Below are positions 44,025 through 52,569 of a stretch of 64,000 bases of DNA, in pieces (position 1 is the stretch's first letter; the number at the start of each line of letters is the position of its first letter). A program made the position numbers and the translations under genes. The notes under the pieces were generated by a model that worked only from the letters and a program-made list of their open reading frames with translations, had not been told where the DNA came from and did not search any database. Location: assembly GCF_009883635.2 (NCBI RefSeq), contig NZ_CP026115.2:5642001-5706000 (forward strand). Direction: 5' to 3'. This DNA comes from Pseudomonas putida. Lineage in GTDB: Bacteria; Pseudomonadota; Gammaproteobacteria; Pseudomonadales; Pseudomonadaceae.

Positions 44025-46880
44025 TCAAATGAAATGAGTCTTTACATTAAAGCTTTTAGTGAACGCATCAACAGCGCGATTGCTACCGTTGAGCCAAGTC
44101 CAAAAGCTTACTTCACTTTCAGCGATTGCAAGGTGTTCAATGTCTTTCCCAAACAGCAGGCGACCGTGAGACTGCCACTCAATGTAAGCCTCTAGTGGGC
44201 CGTGCGGAAGCTGCTCATTGATAATAACCTGCTCATAAAAATCCAGCTGCTCCGGCGTCGCATAGCGAATTAACGGATACATGTTACCCGCTGCGGCTAT
44301 GTGATTTTGAAAGCGCCTGGCCTCGCCTTGGGTTGTTAGATCCTCAAATAGGCGGAAAGAGTCTTGCGGCGTATAACTCAGGTATCTCATTGTCTCAGTG
44401 TCGTCAGTTAAAAAGAACGCAGAAGACCCGTAAATCGGCGCCCCGCCTTGGGAGAGCTCTAATGAGTGCATCTGTATTGCCCCATAAGTTGGATGCGCAG
44501 GTGCAAGCTCGCTACTCACAACCTTAAAGTCATCAGAAAAATACAGCTCTTTAAGGGCTGGATTGGCACCCTCAATATTGACCAGTGCGCTATCCGTATC
44601 AAAGCGCATATCAATGTAGTTGCTGCTATTTGATCGCGCCCCGGTGGAAAACATGTTTTTCACATAATCATCCGAGTAGCCACCTACTTTCACATAGCCT
44701 GTGTTTATTGAGCGAGGTGCTTCATGAAAATACTCCATGATTTTCACCATGCTTTCGCCTAACGCCTGCCCTGTCAGCTTTAAATGGCTTTCGAGGATCC
44801 CGAGTGCGGCGTCATAATCTAAATCATTCCGACTGAGAATCATGGGGCGCACGTTGATCAGGAAGTTTTCTTGCAGAATTTCATGAGGATCTCTTCCATC
44901 CGGATCATTCAGCCTGATAGGATTATTACGGCAGAACCGGAACAAGTTCGCTCCATCAATCAATTCACCTGGGTCGGCGCTTAACCATCGACCCAACTCA
45001 GCCTGATAATAACGCCAGCCGTAATAATACAACCCCGTTGCATCCCGCTCGTTGCCAGCATAGCGCACTGTGCGATCAGTAATTTCTGTCGACTCTTCAT
45101 CCGAGCCAGCGCTGTCGCCATAAGCTGAGAACTCTTCACGCGAAGTTATACGCCCCACCTCATCTGCCTCCCCCCCACAACTCCCCAGGCGGTCCGTGAA
45201 GGCATAGCGCAGATGAGGCTCGCCAGTGAGTTTGTTTTCGATAAAACGCACATCTCCGGCGGTGGTAATTGAAATGTCCTTCTGGAGCGCATTCGCAAGT
45301 CGGCGTTGGCGGCGCTCACATCCAGCTGAGTAAGTGGTTATCGAGGTCTGTAAACCACAAGCAACCTGGACTATTTGGATTTTGCGGGAACGGGTACCGC
45401 CATCTGCGTACAGGTAACGCTCGGTGTCATTCAATTCACCGTCGCTGCGCCTCACCGGTGCGACCTGATACAGCTGATTGTCGGCATACCAGCTTAGCGC
45501 CTGGCCATTGGACAGTTGTTTTTGCAGCCCACCGGCCCAGAAGCCATTCTTCGCTGCCTGACCAAGCTTATCGATTATCGCTCGATTGCTGTCCTCGGCA
45601 ACAGCGAGCTTGCGCGTGTAATCGCCGGCGCCTGAGAGGTGGCGAATCAGGGCGAGGTTATCCCCATGATCGTAGGAAAAAATCTCGGTATAGGGAACCC
45701 AGACCCTGCTTTCTGAAGGGCCAACGCCGTAATGTGCAACGGGAACACGCTCCCGCCCGGTAGCAGCGGCCAGTCGATAGAGGGTGTCGTACGCATAGCT
45801 TCGTAAACCAGTAGCCTGCTGGTTACGGTGCCATTGCGGGTCGGCTCCCTTATCATCAAGTGTCAGGATATTGCCCACTGGGTCGTATACATAATGCAGG
45901 TCGCTGATAACCAGTGGGCCATACCGGTGATGCGAGGGGCGCATGATGGTATGCCGAGTCAGGTGATGTGCGCGCGGGTCATACGCCAATAGCTCCGTCA
46001 GCCCATTTCCCATTGACTGCGTAATCACAGCACCGTTCGGCTGACGCACGATGTCCCTCAAGGTAATGAGGTCTACCGGTGAGTTTTGCCGCGTGTATTT
46101 GAGCCGGGCAGTGTGCAGTGCGCCAGTGATGTCGTATGCGGTTGCTGCAGTGACATCTTCCGAGTTGGTACTGGTCAGCACAGCCCCTGTGGCATCGTAA
46201 GTTGCCGTTTGCGTGAGCGCCGCTTCGGTCTCTGGCGGCTCGATGGCCGCCCAGTCAGGCAATGCTTCGTGCAGTTTCAGCAGATACTGTGCTGAATCGA
46301 TCGATTGCTTGGTAAGTGCTATCGAGCAGGTGTCCGTATACCCGGCATTGTCGTAACGACGCGTTACTACACCTGCCAGGTTGCGTGCCTTGCAGCCAGC
46401 CTGGTTGCTCTCGCCGTAAATCAGTTTTTCCCGAGTGCGGGCTTTTTGACTTCCTGCCGCTGTTTCGGTAACCGACAGCAATCGCCCGGTGGTATCAGCA
46501 CCTTCATAGATAAAAACATTTACCGTTCCCTGAGCGTTGCGGGCCCATATGGGCTGCCCATCGATACCGACCAGAGAATATGACTCATCCCCGTCTGCGG
46601 TGTGAGTCATGAGTGCCTGCCGATCAAGTGCAGCATGGCTAATGGCATCAGGGATCACCAGCCCGTCGGCATTCTGAAGTTGCCGTGCGCCATACAGCCT
46701 GACGGTGCGCAACATAGGTTCGTTAACGTTGCGCGAGATCAGGATGGATGCAGGTTCGCTGGCGCTCAGCCGATCTGGGTGACGCAGAAAACGCAACTCG
46801 CGCGCCTGAGCGCCTGTACTTTCTGTAACGCTCACCGTCGGCGTACTCATATGCAGGGCAGGGGAGGAGCTGATCATCAT
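44025..46880 (-). CDS. TccC-like RHS-repeat toxin with variable C-terminal domain
   Basis: A 951-residue protein. An N-terminal TccC/TcdB-like opening (MSTPTVSVTESTGAQ) leads into RHS/YD repeats (YDTLYRLAAATGRE, RYAFTDRLGS). The RHS core signature is RYAGNERDATGLYYYGWRYY, with LGRWLSADPGE, and the core closes at RNNPIRLNDPDGRDP near residue 665. The last 286 residues are unlike the core, are AT-richer in DNA, and are the likely toxic payload; segments such as YLSYTPQDSFRLFEDL recall large Pseudomonas toxins but do not name an activity. No signal peptide is present. Only 57 bases separate its stop from paaX, so no immunity gene follows it. Confidence 0.85.
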   Translation of the reverse strand: MMISSSPALHMSTPTVSVTESTGAQARELRFLRHPDRLSASEPASILISRNVNEPMLRTVRLYGARQLQNADGLVIPDAISHAALDRQALMTHTADGDESYSLVGIDGQPIWARNAQGTVNVFIYEGADTTGRLLSVTETAAGSQKARTREKLIYGESNQAGCKARNLAGVVTRRYDNAGYTDTCSIALTKQSIDSAQYLLKLHEALPDWAAIEPPETEAALTQTATYDATGAVLTSTNSEDVTAATAYDITGALHTARLKYTRQNSPVDLITLRDIVRQPNGAVITQSMGNGLTELLAYDPRAHHLTRHTIMRPSHHRYGPLVISDLHYVYDPVGNILTLDDKGADPQWHRNQQATGLRSYAYDTLYRLAAATGRERVPVAHYGVGPSESRVWVPYTEIFSYDHGDNLALIRHLSGAGDYTRKLAVAEDSNRAIIDKLGQAAKNGFWAGGLQKQLSNGQALSWYADNQLYQVAPVRRSDGELNDTERYLYADGGTRSRKIQIVQVACGLQTSITTYSAGCERRQRRLANALQKDISITTAGDVRFIENKLTGEPHLRYAFTDRLGSCGGEADEVGRITSREEFSAYGDSAGSDEESTEITDRTVRYAGNERDATGLYYYGWRYYQAELGRWLSADPGELIDGANLFRFCRNNPIRLNDPDGRDPHEILQENFLINVRPMILSRNDLDYDAALGILESHLKLTGQALGESMVKIMEYFHEAPRSINTGYVKVGGYSDDYVKNMFSTGARSNSSNYIDMRFDTDSALVNIEGANPALKELYFSDDFKVVSSELAPAHPTYGAIQMHSLELSQGGAPIYGSSAFFLTDDTETMRYLSYTPQDSFRLFEDLTTQGEARRFQNHIAAAGNMYPLIRYATPEQLDFYEQVIINEQLPHGPLEAYIEWQSHGRLLFGKDIEHLAIAESEVSFWTWLNGSNRAVDAFTKSFNVKTHFI

Positions 46881-47052
46881 TCACCTGGCGGGGAAACGCA
46901 TCAACCATGGGTGACCGTATCATCGAGCGAATATCCAGGCACCTATCAGTTCTGTCAGTTGCCGAGCCATTTCCTGATCAGCCATCGTTGCTCTGCAATC
47001 GTTGAGATCGCGAACTTCTGCTGCCCTGAACCGAAAGCAAATGGAGGTTCGT

Positions 47053-47529
47053 ATGCCGGTCAACGCCATGCCGTGCCTGCATCTCGGTACACCAAGTGTC
47101 GCTGCTGGTTTCAGGGTTCTGCGTTTCCTGCGAACACACAAAGACGAATCCGCTCGGCTACGGACCACCCGAACGAGGGTGGACCCATTGACCCGTAACA
47201 GCCACGCCTACGACGCTCGCAAGTTGGACAATCCTGCTAGCGACCATGCTGATGCGCTGACGGCCATTGCGCTGAGCGCGGCCACGCTAAAACTCCATAC
47301 CGCTGATGGGGACGTGTCACTTTCACTTGGCGATATTGGTAGCCGGCCGTTGTGGTCGCAGAATGCCCAAGGCACTGTCAGTGCAGTGATCTACGAGCCT
47401 GCAATCGCTGTCGGGAGACCGCTTGCCGCGACATAGCAGCCGGCGGCTGGACTCGCCCGCACTCGGGAGCGGTATACGTATGCGTTGGCCAGCGACATCC
47501 TCTGGCGGGAAAGGAACCTGGCCGGCGCC
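47053..47529 (+). pseudogene. decayed N-terminal fragment of a second TccC/RHS gene
   Basis: Starts with a GGAGG site and MPVNAMPCLHLGTPSVAAG. It keeps LHTADGDVSLSL...RPLWSQNAQGTVSAVIYE, which lines up with LVGIDGQPIWARNAQGTVNVFIYE of the intact RHS gene. A TAG at 47434-47436 interrupts where the intact gene has an ETAAG segment, but the same frame continues with [14 protein letters not shown]...ERNLAGA, again matching the intact TREKLIYG...ARNLAG. Beyond that the similarity stops at an IS fragment. It is head-to-head with the intact copy. Confidence 0.75.
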
Positions 47530-47670
47530 ATGCGTTTCCTGGCCGAGATGGAACAGGTGGTGCCGTGGAGCGGTTTAGTGGCATTGATCGAGCCGTATTA
47601 TCCAAAGGCCGGCGCTGGTCGCAAGCCGTACCCACTAACCATGCTGCGCATTGATCTGCTGCAGAACTGG
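47530..47670 (+). mobile_element. IS5-family transposase N-terminal remnant
   Basis: 47 codons in the same frame as the RHS fragment read [26 protein letters not shown]...[18 protein letters not shown]. This is the N-terminal signature of IS5-type transposases, with one residue missing in the PYPLATMLR motif. The remainder of the transposase, its DDE residues and the inverted repeats are absent. It marks an insertion/deletion event that truncated the RHS copy. Confidence 0.78.
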
Positions 47671-47846
47671 TTAGGGAATAAAACAGCGGTAGTGGCAAGC
47701 AGTAAAAGCAGCGCGCGTTGATCGGTTCTTCTTTGATGCATGACTGACTCTGCGGACAGGCAAATTGTCGGCGAATCCTAGGCCGCAAAAAGTGCGAGGG
47801 CAGTGAAGAATGAGTGAAAAGTGGCGAAGCAGTGGCTGGTTGCCAT

Positions 47847-47880
47847 ATAACTACACTAAATGACTATTTAGTGTAGTTAT
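47847..47880. other. perfect 15-bp palindrome at the end of the methyltransferase gene
   Basis: ATAACTACACTAAAT-GACT-ATTTAGTGTAGTTAT, with the methyltransferase TAA inside the right arm. It is AT-rich with no following T-run on the minus strand. It could be a terminator, a regulator site or a mobile-element end. Confidence 0.6.
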
Positions 47881-48494
47881 AACCAAAAGTGATGACATTC
47901 AAAGACAGGAGCGGGCAAGCCACAGGCCGAGTCTTCCATGATGTGATCCAGGACTACAAAACCATGATTCTGCAACAGGCTCGTATATGCGTGTGGGCCC
48001 AAGCTGGCGTGATAAAGGGCTTCACCTTCGAATTCGCCCAAAGCTTCGCCATGGGACGGGCCGCTGGTGACCATCAAGTACGCGCCCGGCGCAGCGTGCT
48101 TCTGGAATACCGGGAACATCCGGCGCTGGTCGTCGGGCTTTAGATGGAAAAAGCTGTTCCAGGCCAGGATACCAGCGAACCGGCGATCAAGTTGCAGCGT
48201 GCGCATGTCTGCGTGAACCCATTGCTGTTCGCTGAAACGTGCGCGGCACATGGCAAGCATCTTCGTGGAAGCATCCACACCGACGAGCGACAAGCCAGCC
48301 TCGATCAGGAATCGCGCAACGGGCTGGCCCGAACCACAGCCCAGATCAAGCACCACATCAGGCGGCTGCAGCAGCGCATGAAAACGTTCGATCCATTTGT
48401 GGTCAGTCAGATGATCACCGCGCAGTCGATCCCAAGTCGAAGCGTGGCGGTGGTAAAGGTCGATGATCTGATCGGCTGATGGGTGGTGAGTCAT
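47877..48494 (-). CDS. class I SAM-dependent methyltransferase
   Basis: A 205-residue protein (MTHHPSADQIIDLYHRHASTWDRLR). Motif I is LDLGCGSGQPVARFL, followed by VGVDAS and a FAGILAWNSFFHL post-I segment. This resembles small methyltransferases that modify free metabolites. There is no operon partner; it lies between the RHS/IS remnants and the transposition module. The start is shifted 7 codons from the longest frame by motif spacing. The substrate is unknown. Confidence 0.82.
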   Translation of the reverse strand: MTHHPSADQIIDLYHRHASTWDRLRGDHLTDHKWIERFHALLQPPDVVLDLGCGSGQPVARFLIEAGLSLVGVDASTKMLAMCRARFSEQQWVHADMRTLQLDRRFAGILAWNSFFHLKPDDQRRMFPVFQKHAAPGAYLMVTSGPSHGEALGEFEGEALYHASLGPHAYTSLLQNHGFVVLDHIMEDSACGLPAPVFECHHFWL

Positions 48495-48886
48495 TGGGCA
48501 TCCTTGAATGGCCATTTAGTATGTCGAAAGAAATCTGACCCTACCCCCGATTTTCACATTCACTGACTAATCAGCGGCTTACATAGTGAGGGGCAACAGC
48601 ATGGGTTCAGCAAGGTGCGAAATATCTTCTCAAAAAAAGAAGAAAAATTGAATGCTGCATAACAAAAAGAAGCAACTATGTACTTAAGGCGGCAAAAACC
48701 TACTGCTTGCACACAGGCCCTGTCTAACGGCGTTAGTAGGTAGAGCGGTTATCTCTAAAGCGACCTGTTTATAGTGTACGGCTATTGCCGCTCCCTGGGA
48801 AACTTCGAAACGATCCAAAAAAGCGCCATTCGTCGCGCTAAAATCATGGAAGAAAATCTGTTCCTTCGCAACAGAGGGAGAAGGCC
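48495..48886. other. AT-rich non-coding region, probable transposon end
   Basis: 392 bases without a supportable gene, clearly AT-richer than the methyltransferase gene beside it. It should contain the left terminal repeats of the tns/tni element. TGTCGAAAG at 48522 has the TGT start expected of such ends, but no matching opposite end was found, so the boundary is not fixed. Confidence 0.4.
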
Positions 48887-49561
48887 ATGGTTTCGTTGAA
48901 AGGGCACCGTCGTAAGCAGCTCATGTCATCGCGCACTGGAAGCCATAACGGGAGCCTTTGGCTGTGTTACAGCCCGAAAATCGACAAGGATTTCACTATC
49001 ATCAGCGATCGAGAGATGGTCTATTGGGTTTCAGAACTCGAGTCCAATCCCAAAGTGCGCAGATTTGAATTTGACGCAGAGGTTGAAGTCTGCCTGATCC
49101 CGGATTCAGAGACTTTTGAACGAGTCAAATGTACTTGGGTAGATTGCGCGGATGGCACGGTAGAGTTGCATGTAATAGACAGTCGCGAAAATGTCGATAA
49201 AGACTTGAAGGCAGTGAATGTACGATGCAGGCGTTCAGGACACCCTGAGCGTGACGCCCAGATTGTACGTATTCCCCATGTGAGATTGGTACTGTTCTCG
49301 AAATTCATGGGTTTTTGGCTACAGGTGATAGCTTTCGCAGCCCAAGTACGAGATTACGATCTTGAGGTCGAAACTGAAACTCTAGATTCTCAAATCACTC
49401 ACGACAAGGAGGGGACTATAAAAGATCTCCTCTCGGCTGTATCAATTCAAGATCAAGCCCTTGCAATTGGTGCCATTTCCAGAATGATTTTGGTGGGGGC
49501 AATACAAGTGGATGCAGGGAGCGCAGGATTCGGCAATAACACCCAGTGGAGATTGTCATGA
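48887..49561 (+). CDS. TnsA-like protein with degenerate nuclease site
   Basis: A 224-residue protein occupying the tnsA position. It resembles TnsA in overall layout: KIDKDFTIISDREMVYWVSELESNPKVRRFEF (like the TnsA RDF...LLEFDP region), a strand DGTVELHVID, then a helical C-terminal part ending in a wing-like segment. The catalytic pattern is not kept: where TnsA has YTPDF this protein has CTWVD (82-86), and where TnsA has (Q/E)xK it has HVID (95-98). E43 or E50 may survive. A GGGAG site precedes the ATG, and the stop overlaps the transposase start by 4 bases. DNA is AT-rich. Identity as TnsA-like is by layout and neighbours. Confidence 0.55.
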   Translation: MVSLKGHRRKQLMSSRTGSHNGSLWLCYSPKIDKDFTIISDREMVYWVSELESNPKVRRFEFDAEVEVCLIPDSETFERVKCTWVDCADGTVELHVIDSRENVDKDLKAVNVRCRRSGHPERDAQIVRIPHVRLVLFSKFMGFWLQVIAFAAQVRDYDLEVETETLDSQITHDKEGTIKDLLSAVSIQDQALAIGAISRMILVGAIQVDAGSAGFGNNTQWRLS

Positions 49562-51576
49562 AAACAAGGCGCTCCAGAGCTGAAATTGTTGAGCTTGTAC
49601 AATCAACGATGCCGTGGGAAGACGTCGGTGTTGATATGCTTTCACAGAAAGAGTTGACAGTATTTCGTCACAGAAAGGATGCATTGACACGATACATGGA
49701 AGGGCAGTCTTTGGCAGTTATCAAGCAGCATACAAAGATTGGTGGAAACTATCTGATAAAGATGATAAATCGATGCCTCAAGCCAGCTCCTGATGGCCAG
49801 CCTTTCGGGTATCGCGCAATGCTGCCAAATGAGGCTACGACAGAGTATACCAGAACTAAACCGCTTAATTCCGAAGTCCATCTTAATGGAGCTGGTTTGG
49901 CAGGAGCGCTTGGTAGTCTGTTTAAGGTTTATCCTGATCTCAAGCCGTTTCTCGACGCACTGATCCTGAAGAAAAGTAAAGCCAATAAAGAACTGAAAAC
50001 CGTTCCTGAGTTCGCCATTCGCAGGAAGGATGTTCATCGTTTGTTTATAAAATATCTCGAAGAACGGAATCACTCAAAAGTCACGTGGCCGTTTACTTCG
50101 AAAGATTTTGCCTTGAGAACGATTTCTGGTTATGTCAAAAAGACTCGTGCTCAAAATTTTGAAAGATCAGTGGAAATTATAGGAAATAGAGCCGCCGTAG
50201 CACATATTCCAGTGGGCACTGGCGAATCACCACTTATAAAGCTGCGTGGCCTCTGGGATGGCATTGAGATTGATAGTCACACTTATGATGCTGTTTTCGT
50301 GCTCTCAATTCCAAATGATGTCGAGGTGAGCCATGCTAACCTTAGAGCGGTAATTGAACTTAAGCGACTGCATGTTCTTGCTGCAGTAGAGATATCCTCC
50401 ACTGCGGTACTTTGGTATCGAGTCATCTATGGTGATGACGTGACCGCTGAGGATGTGGTTGCGCTGATCCGTGAAATGTTTGGGGCGGAACGTCCAGTAC
50501 CCATGCCAGTTATCAATGATTTGATTTTGAAGAGTGGCGCCGGCTTCCCAGCCGATTTGATCCCTGGGCTGAAGCAAGCGCTGCCATCAGTAATCCGCTT
50601 CGATAATGCACTTGCCAATTTGTCAGTTAAAGTCAGTAGTAGCCTTCGAAAGCAGCTGGGCTGCATGATGGACTACGGTCGCGCAGCACATTTTGAACGG
50701 CGGCCAAATATCGAAAATTTATTTGGCCGCTTTACTGAAGATCTGTGCAAACGGTTTCCGAGCACAACTGGTGCTGGCCCGAATAAAGGTGGCGCTGACA
50801 ATCCCGGCAAGGAAGCTCGTATCCATTACATGGAAAGCACTGCTCTCGATCAGTTAACTTACACCTGGTTCGCAAATCATAATGTCGAACCATCAAAAGG
50901 ATTATATTACCAAACGCCGCTGCAGGCCTTGGAGCAGCTGATTAAATCAAATAACGACCACTTTATTCCAAGATGCCCTCCGCTGGATACGCAAAAGGCC
51001 TTGGGGACAGTGCATGTCCCTGAGTTTAGGGTAGTGTGTGCTGATCTCAATGCTGGTTTGAGGCCCTACATTAATTTGGATGGTGCTCGATATAGTTCTC
51101 GGCGCCTGAAGAATGCTACTGACCTGATCGGGAAGAAGATTTTGATTCATGTGAACGAATCTGACATGCGAGTTGTGCAAGCGTTCCGGGTTACTGGTGA
51201 AGCGCTTGGGCCACTTAAAGTTCAGGGGGCTTGGGATCAAAGGGCACACACAAGGAAAGTACGCCGAAAAATAAACTCCTTAAAGCGCCTTAAAATAATC
51301 TCTTACCTAAGCGGCGAATGTCCTGTGGATGTGTATCTTCGATATCTGTACGCGAAAGCAGAGAAAATGCGTCTGGACGGCAAGCAAGATCGAAGCTCTG
51401 CGTCCAAAATTGATCTCTTACAGCATGAGATGTCTCGGTCATTGCCGGAGATAGACCAGCAGTCGGATGTCCTCGAACTGCCGGCGCCTGTGGCTCCGGA
51501 GGAAGACATCCCCAGACGCGCATGGACAATAGCAACCAATGAAACTGATTTGCTTGAGCTACTGAAGAAGTTATAG
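49558..51576 (+). CDS. tniA: TniA/TnsB-type DDE transposase
   Basis: A 672-residue Mu/TnsB-type integrase-fold transposase. N-terminal HTH regions precede the catalytic core. The DDE acids are probably D239 (GIEIDSHTYD), D349 (VIRFDNALAN) and E386 (RPNIENLFGRF). A Mu-C-terminal-like beta domain (VPEFRVVCADLNAGLRPYINLDG) and a basic tail follow. It cuts and joins the 3' transposon ends. ATG 49558 overlaps the preceding TGA and has a GGAG site; GTG 49546 is less likely. The tniB start is 13 bases on. Confidence 0.9.
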   Translation: MKTRRSRAEIVELVQSTMPWEDVGVDMLSQKELTVFRHRKDALTRYMEGQSLAVIKQHTKIGGNYLIKMINRCLKPAPDGQPFGYRAMLPNEATTEYTRTKPLNSEVHLNGAGLAGALGSLFKVYPDLKPFLDALILKKSKANKELKTVPEFAIRRKDVHRLFIKYLEERNHSKVTWPFTSKDFALRTISGYVKKTRAQNFERSVEIIGNRAAVAHIPVGTGESPLIKLRGLWDGIEIDSHTYDAVFVLSIPNDVEVSHANLRAVIELKRLHVLAAVEISSTAVLWYRVIYGDDVTAEDVVALIREMFGAERPVPMPVINDLILKSGAGFPADLIPGLKQALPSVIRFDNALANLSVKVSSSLRKQLGCMMDYGRAAHFERRPNIENLFGRFTEDLCKRFPSTTGAGPNKGGADNPGKEARIHYMESTALDQLTYTWFANHNVEPSKGLYYQTPLQALEQLIKSNNDHFIPRCPPLDTQKALGTVHVPEFRVVCADLNAGLRPYINLDGARYSSRRLKNATDLIGKKILIHVNESDMRVVQAFRVTGEALGPLKVQGAWDQRAHTRKVRRKINSLKRLKIISYLSGECPVDVYLRYLYAKAEKMRLDGKQDRSSASKIDLLQHEMSRSLPEIDQQSDVLELPAPVAPEEDIPRRAWTIATNETDLLELLKKL

Positions 51577-51589
51577 CAGGTGGTTGATT

Positions 51590-52567
51590 ATGGATAAATA
51601 TGATCCGACCAATGCCGCACTTCAAAAGCAGCTGTTTTCCAAACACCCGTTGGTGACAAACCAATACAAAGTCCTAACCCCAAGCATGCCAATTGTAGTC
51701 GAAGTTGTGATGGATGCTGTGGAGCTTCATAAAAAAAGCCTATATTTCAAAGGGTTGCCACAGATGGGTAAAACTACATGCTGTGTATTTGCGATCAAAT
51801 GCATTGAGGCGCGTGCAGATTTTAAAGATCGTTTTGTGTGTCATGTGACTGCTGATCCATTACGGAAAGAGGGCATACTCAACAACATTGCACGTAGCTA
51901 TCTCCTTGCGCTACCAAAAAGGCCTAACCTGGATCAGGTGCGGGCCGCAGTGGTGTCTTATGTTAGTGGTCGGCTTATAGATCGTGCCGGCCAACATCTA
52001 GTTTTGTTTATTGATGAGATGCATACCTTAACAATTGCCGACTTCGAGAATCTTCAGTATCTACAAAATGTCCTAGCGCTGCGTAATGTTGGTGTGACTG
52101 TAGTCGGATTTGGCCAAACTCAGATTACTGAAACAATGGAAATGCTTAGAGCCATGGGTCGGCCGGAGCTTATCGCGCGATTTCTCAACGAGAAATTTGA
52201 TCTGCCGCGGTGCGAGGATTCTACTTGGATAGGCGCTACTGCCGCTATACTAGATGATGCACTGATGTATCCTGAGGGAAGTGATTGTACATACACGCGT
52301 TTTTTTCTACCCCAAGCTTACGAAGCAGGTTTAAGGCTTGCTCGTATTTCAGGCGATATTTATCGTATAATGAATGGAGTAGCAAAGGAATGCAATCTCG
52401 CTGTTCTTCCCACTGTTTACATTTTAGACGTGATTAGATTTCTCCTAATACGATCAAGACACAATGATGCAGCTGATTTCAGATTTGGCGAGTCAGCAAT
52501 CAAAGATGCGGTGGAAGAATCCCAGCTTCGTACTTATCCAAGCACTAATCCAGAGGCTAAAAGGTAA
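51590..52567 (+). CDS. tniB: TniB/TnsC-type AAA ATPase
   Basis: A 325-residue ATPase. Walker A is GLPQMGKTT (55-63) and Walker B is LVLFIDEMH (137-145), followed by a sensor-like VGVTVVGFGQTQ segment. These regulators couple target selection by TniQ to the transposase and give target immunity. The ATG at 51590 follows an AGGTGG site; the longer TTG start would add two residues. tniQ begins 2 bases after the stop. Confidence 0.92.
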   Translation: MDKYDPTNAALQKQLFSKHPLVTNQYKVLTPSMPIVVEVVMDAVELHKKSLYFKGLPQMGKTTCCVFAIKCIEARADFKDRFVCHVTADPLRKEGILNNIARSYLLALPKRPNLDQVRAAVVSYVSGRLIDRAGQHLVLFIDEMHTLTIADFENLQYLQNVLALRNVGVTVVGFGQTQITETMEMLRAMGRPELIARFLNEKFDLPRCEDSTWIGATAAILDDALMYPEGSDCTYTRFFLPQAYEAGLRLARISGDIYRIMNGVAKECNLAVLPTVYILDVIRFLLIRSRHNDAADFRFGESAIKDAVEESQLRTYPSTNPEAKR

Positions 52568-52569
52568 TT

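Noticed and set aside
47841..47880. A CRISPR repeat or integron attC site at the AT-rich palindrome.
   Set aside because: It is a single copy with no spaced repeats, and no integrase gene is present in the window.
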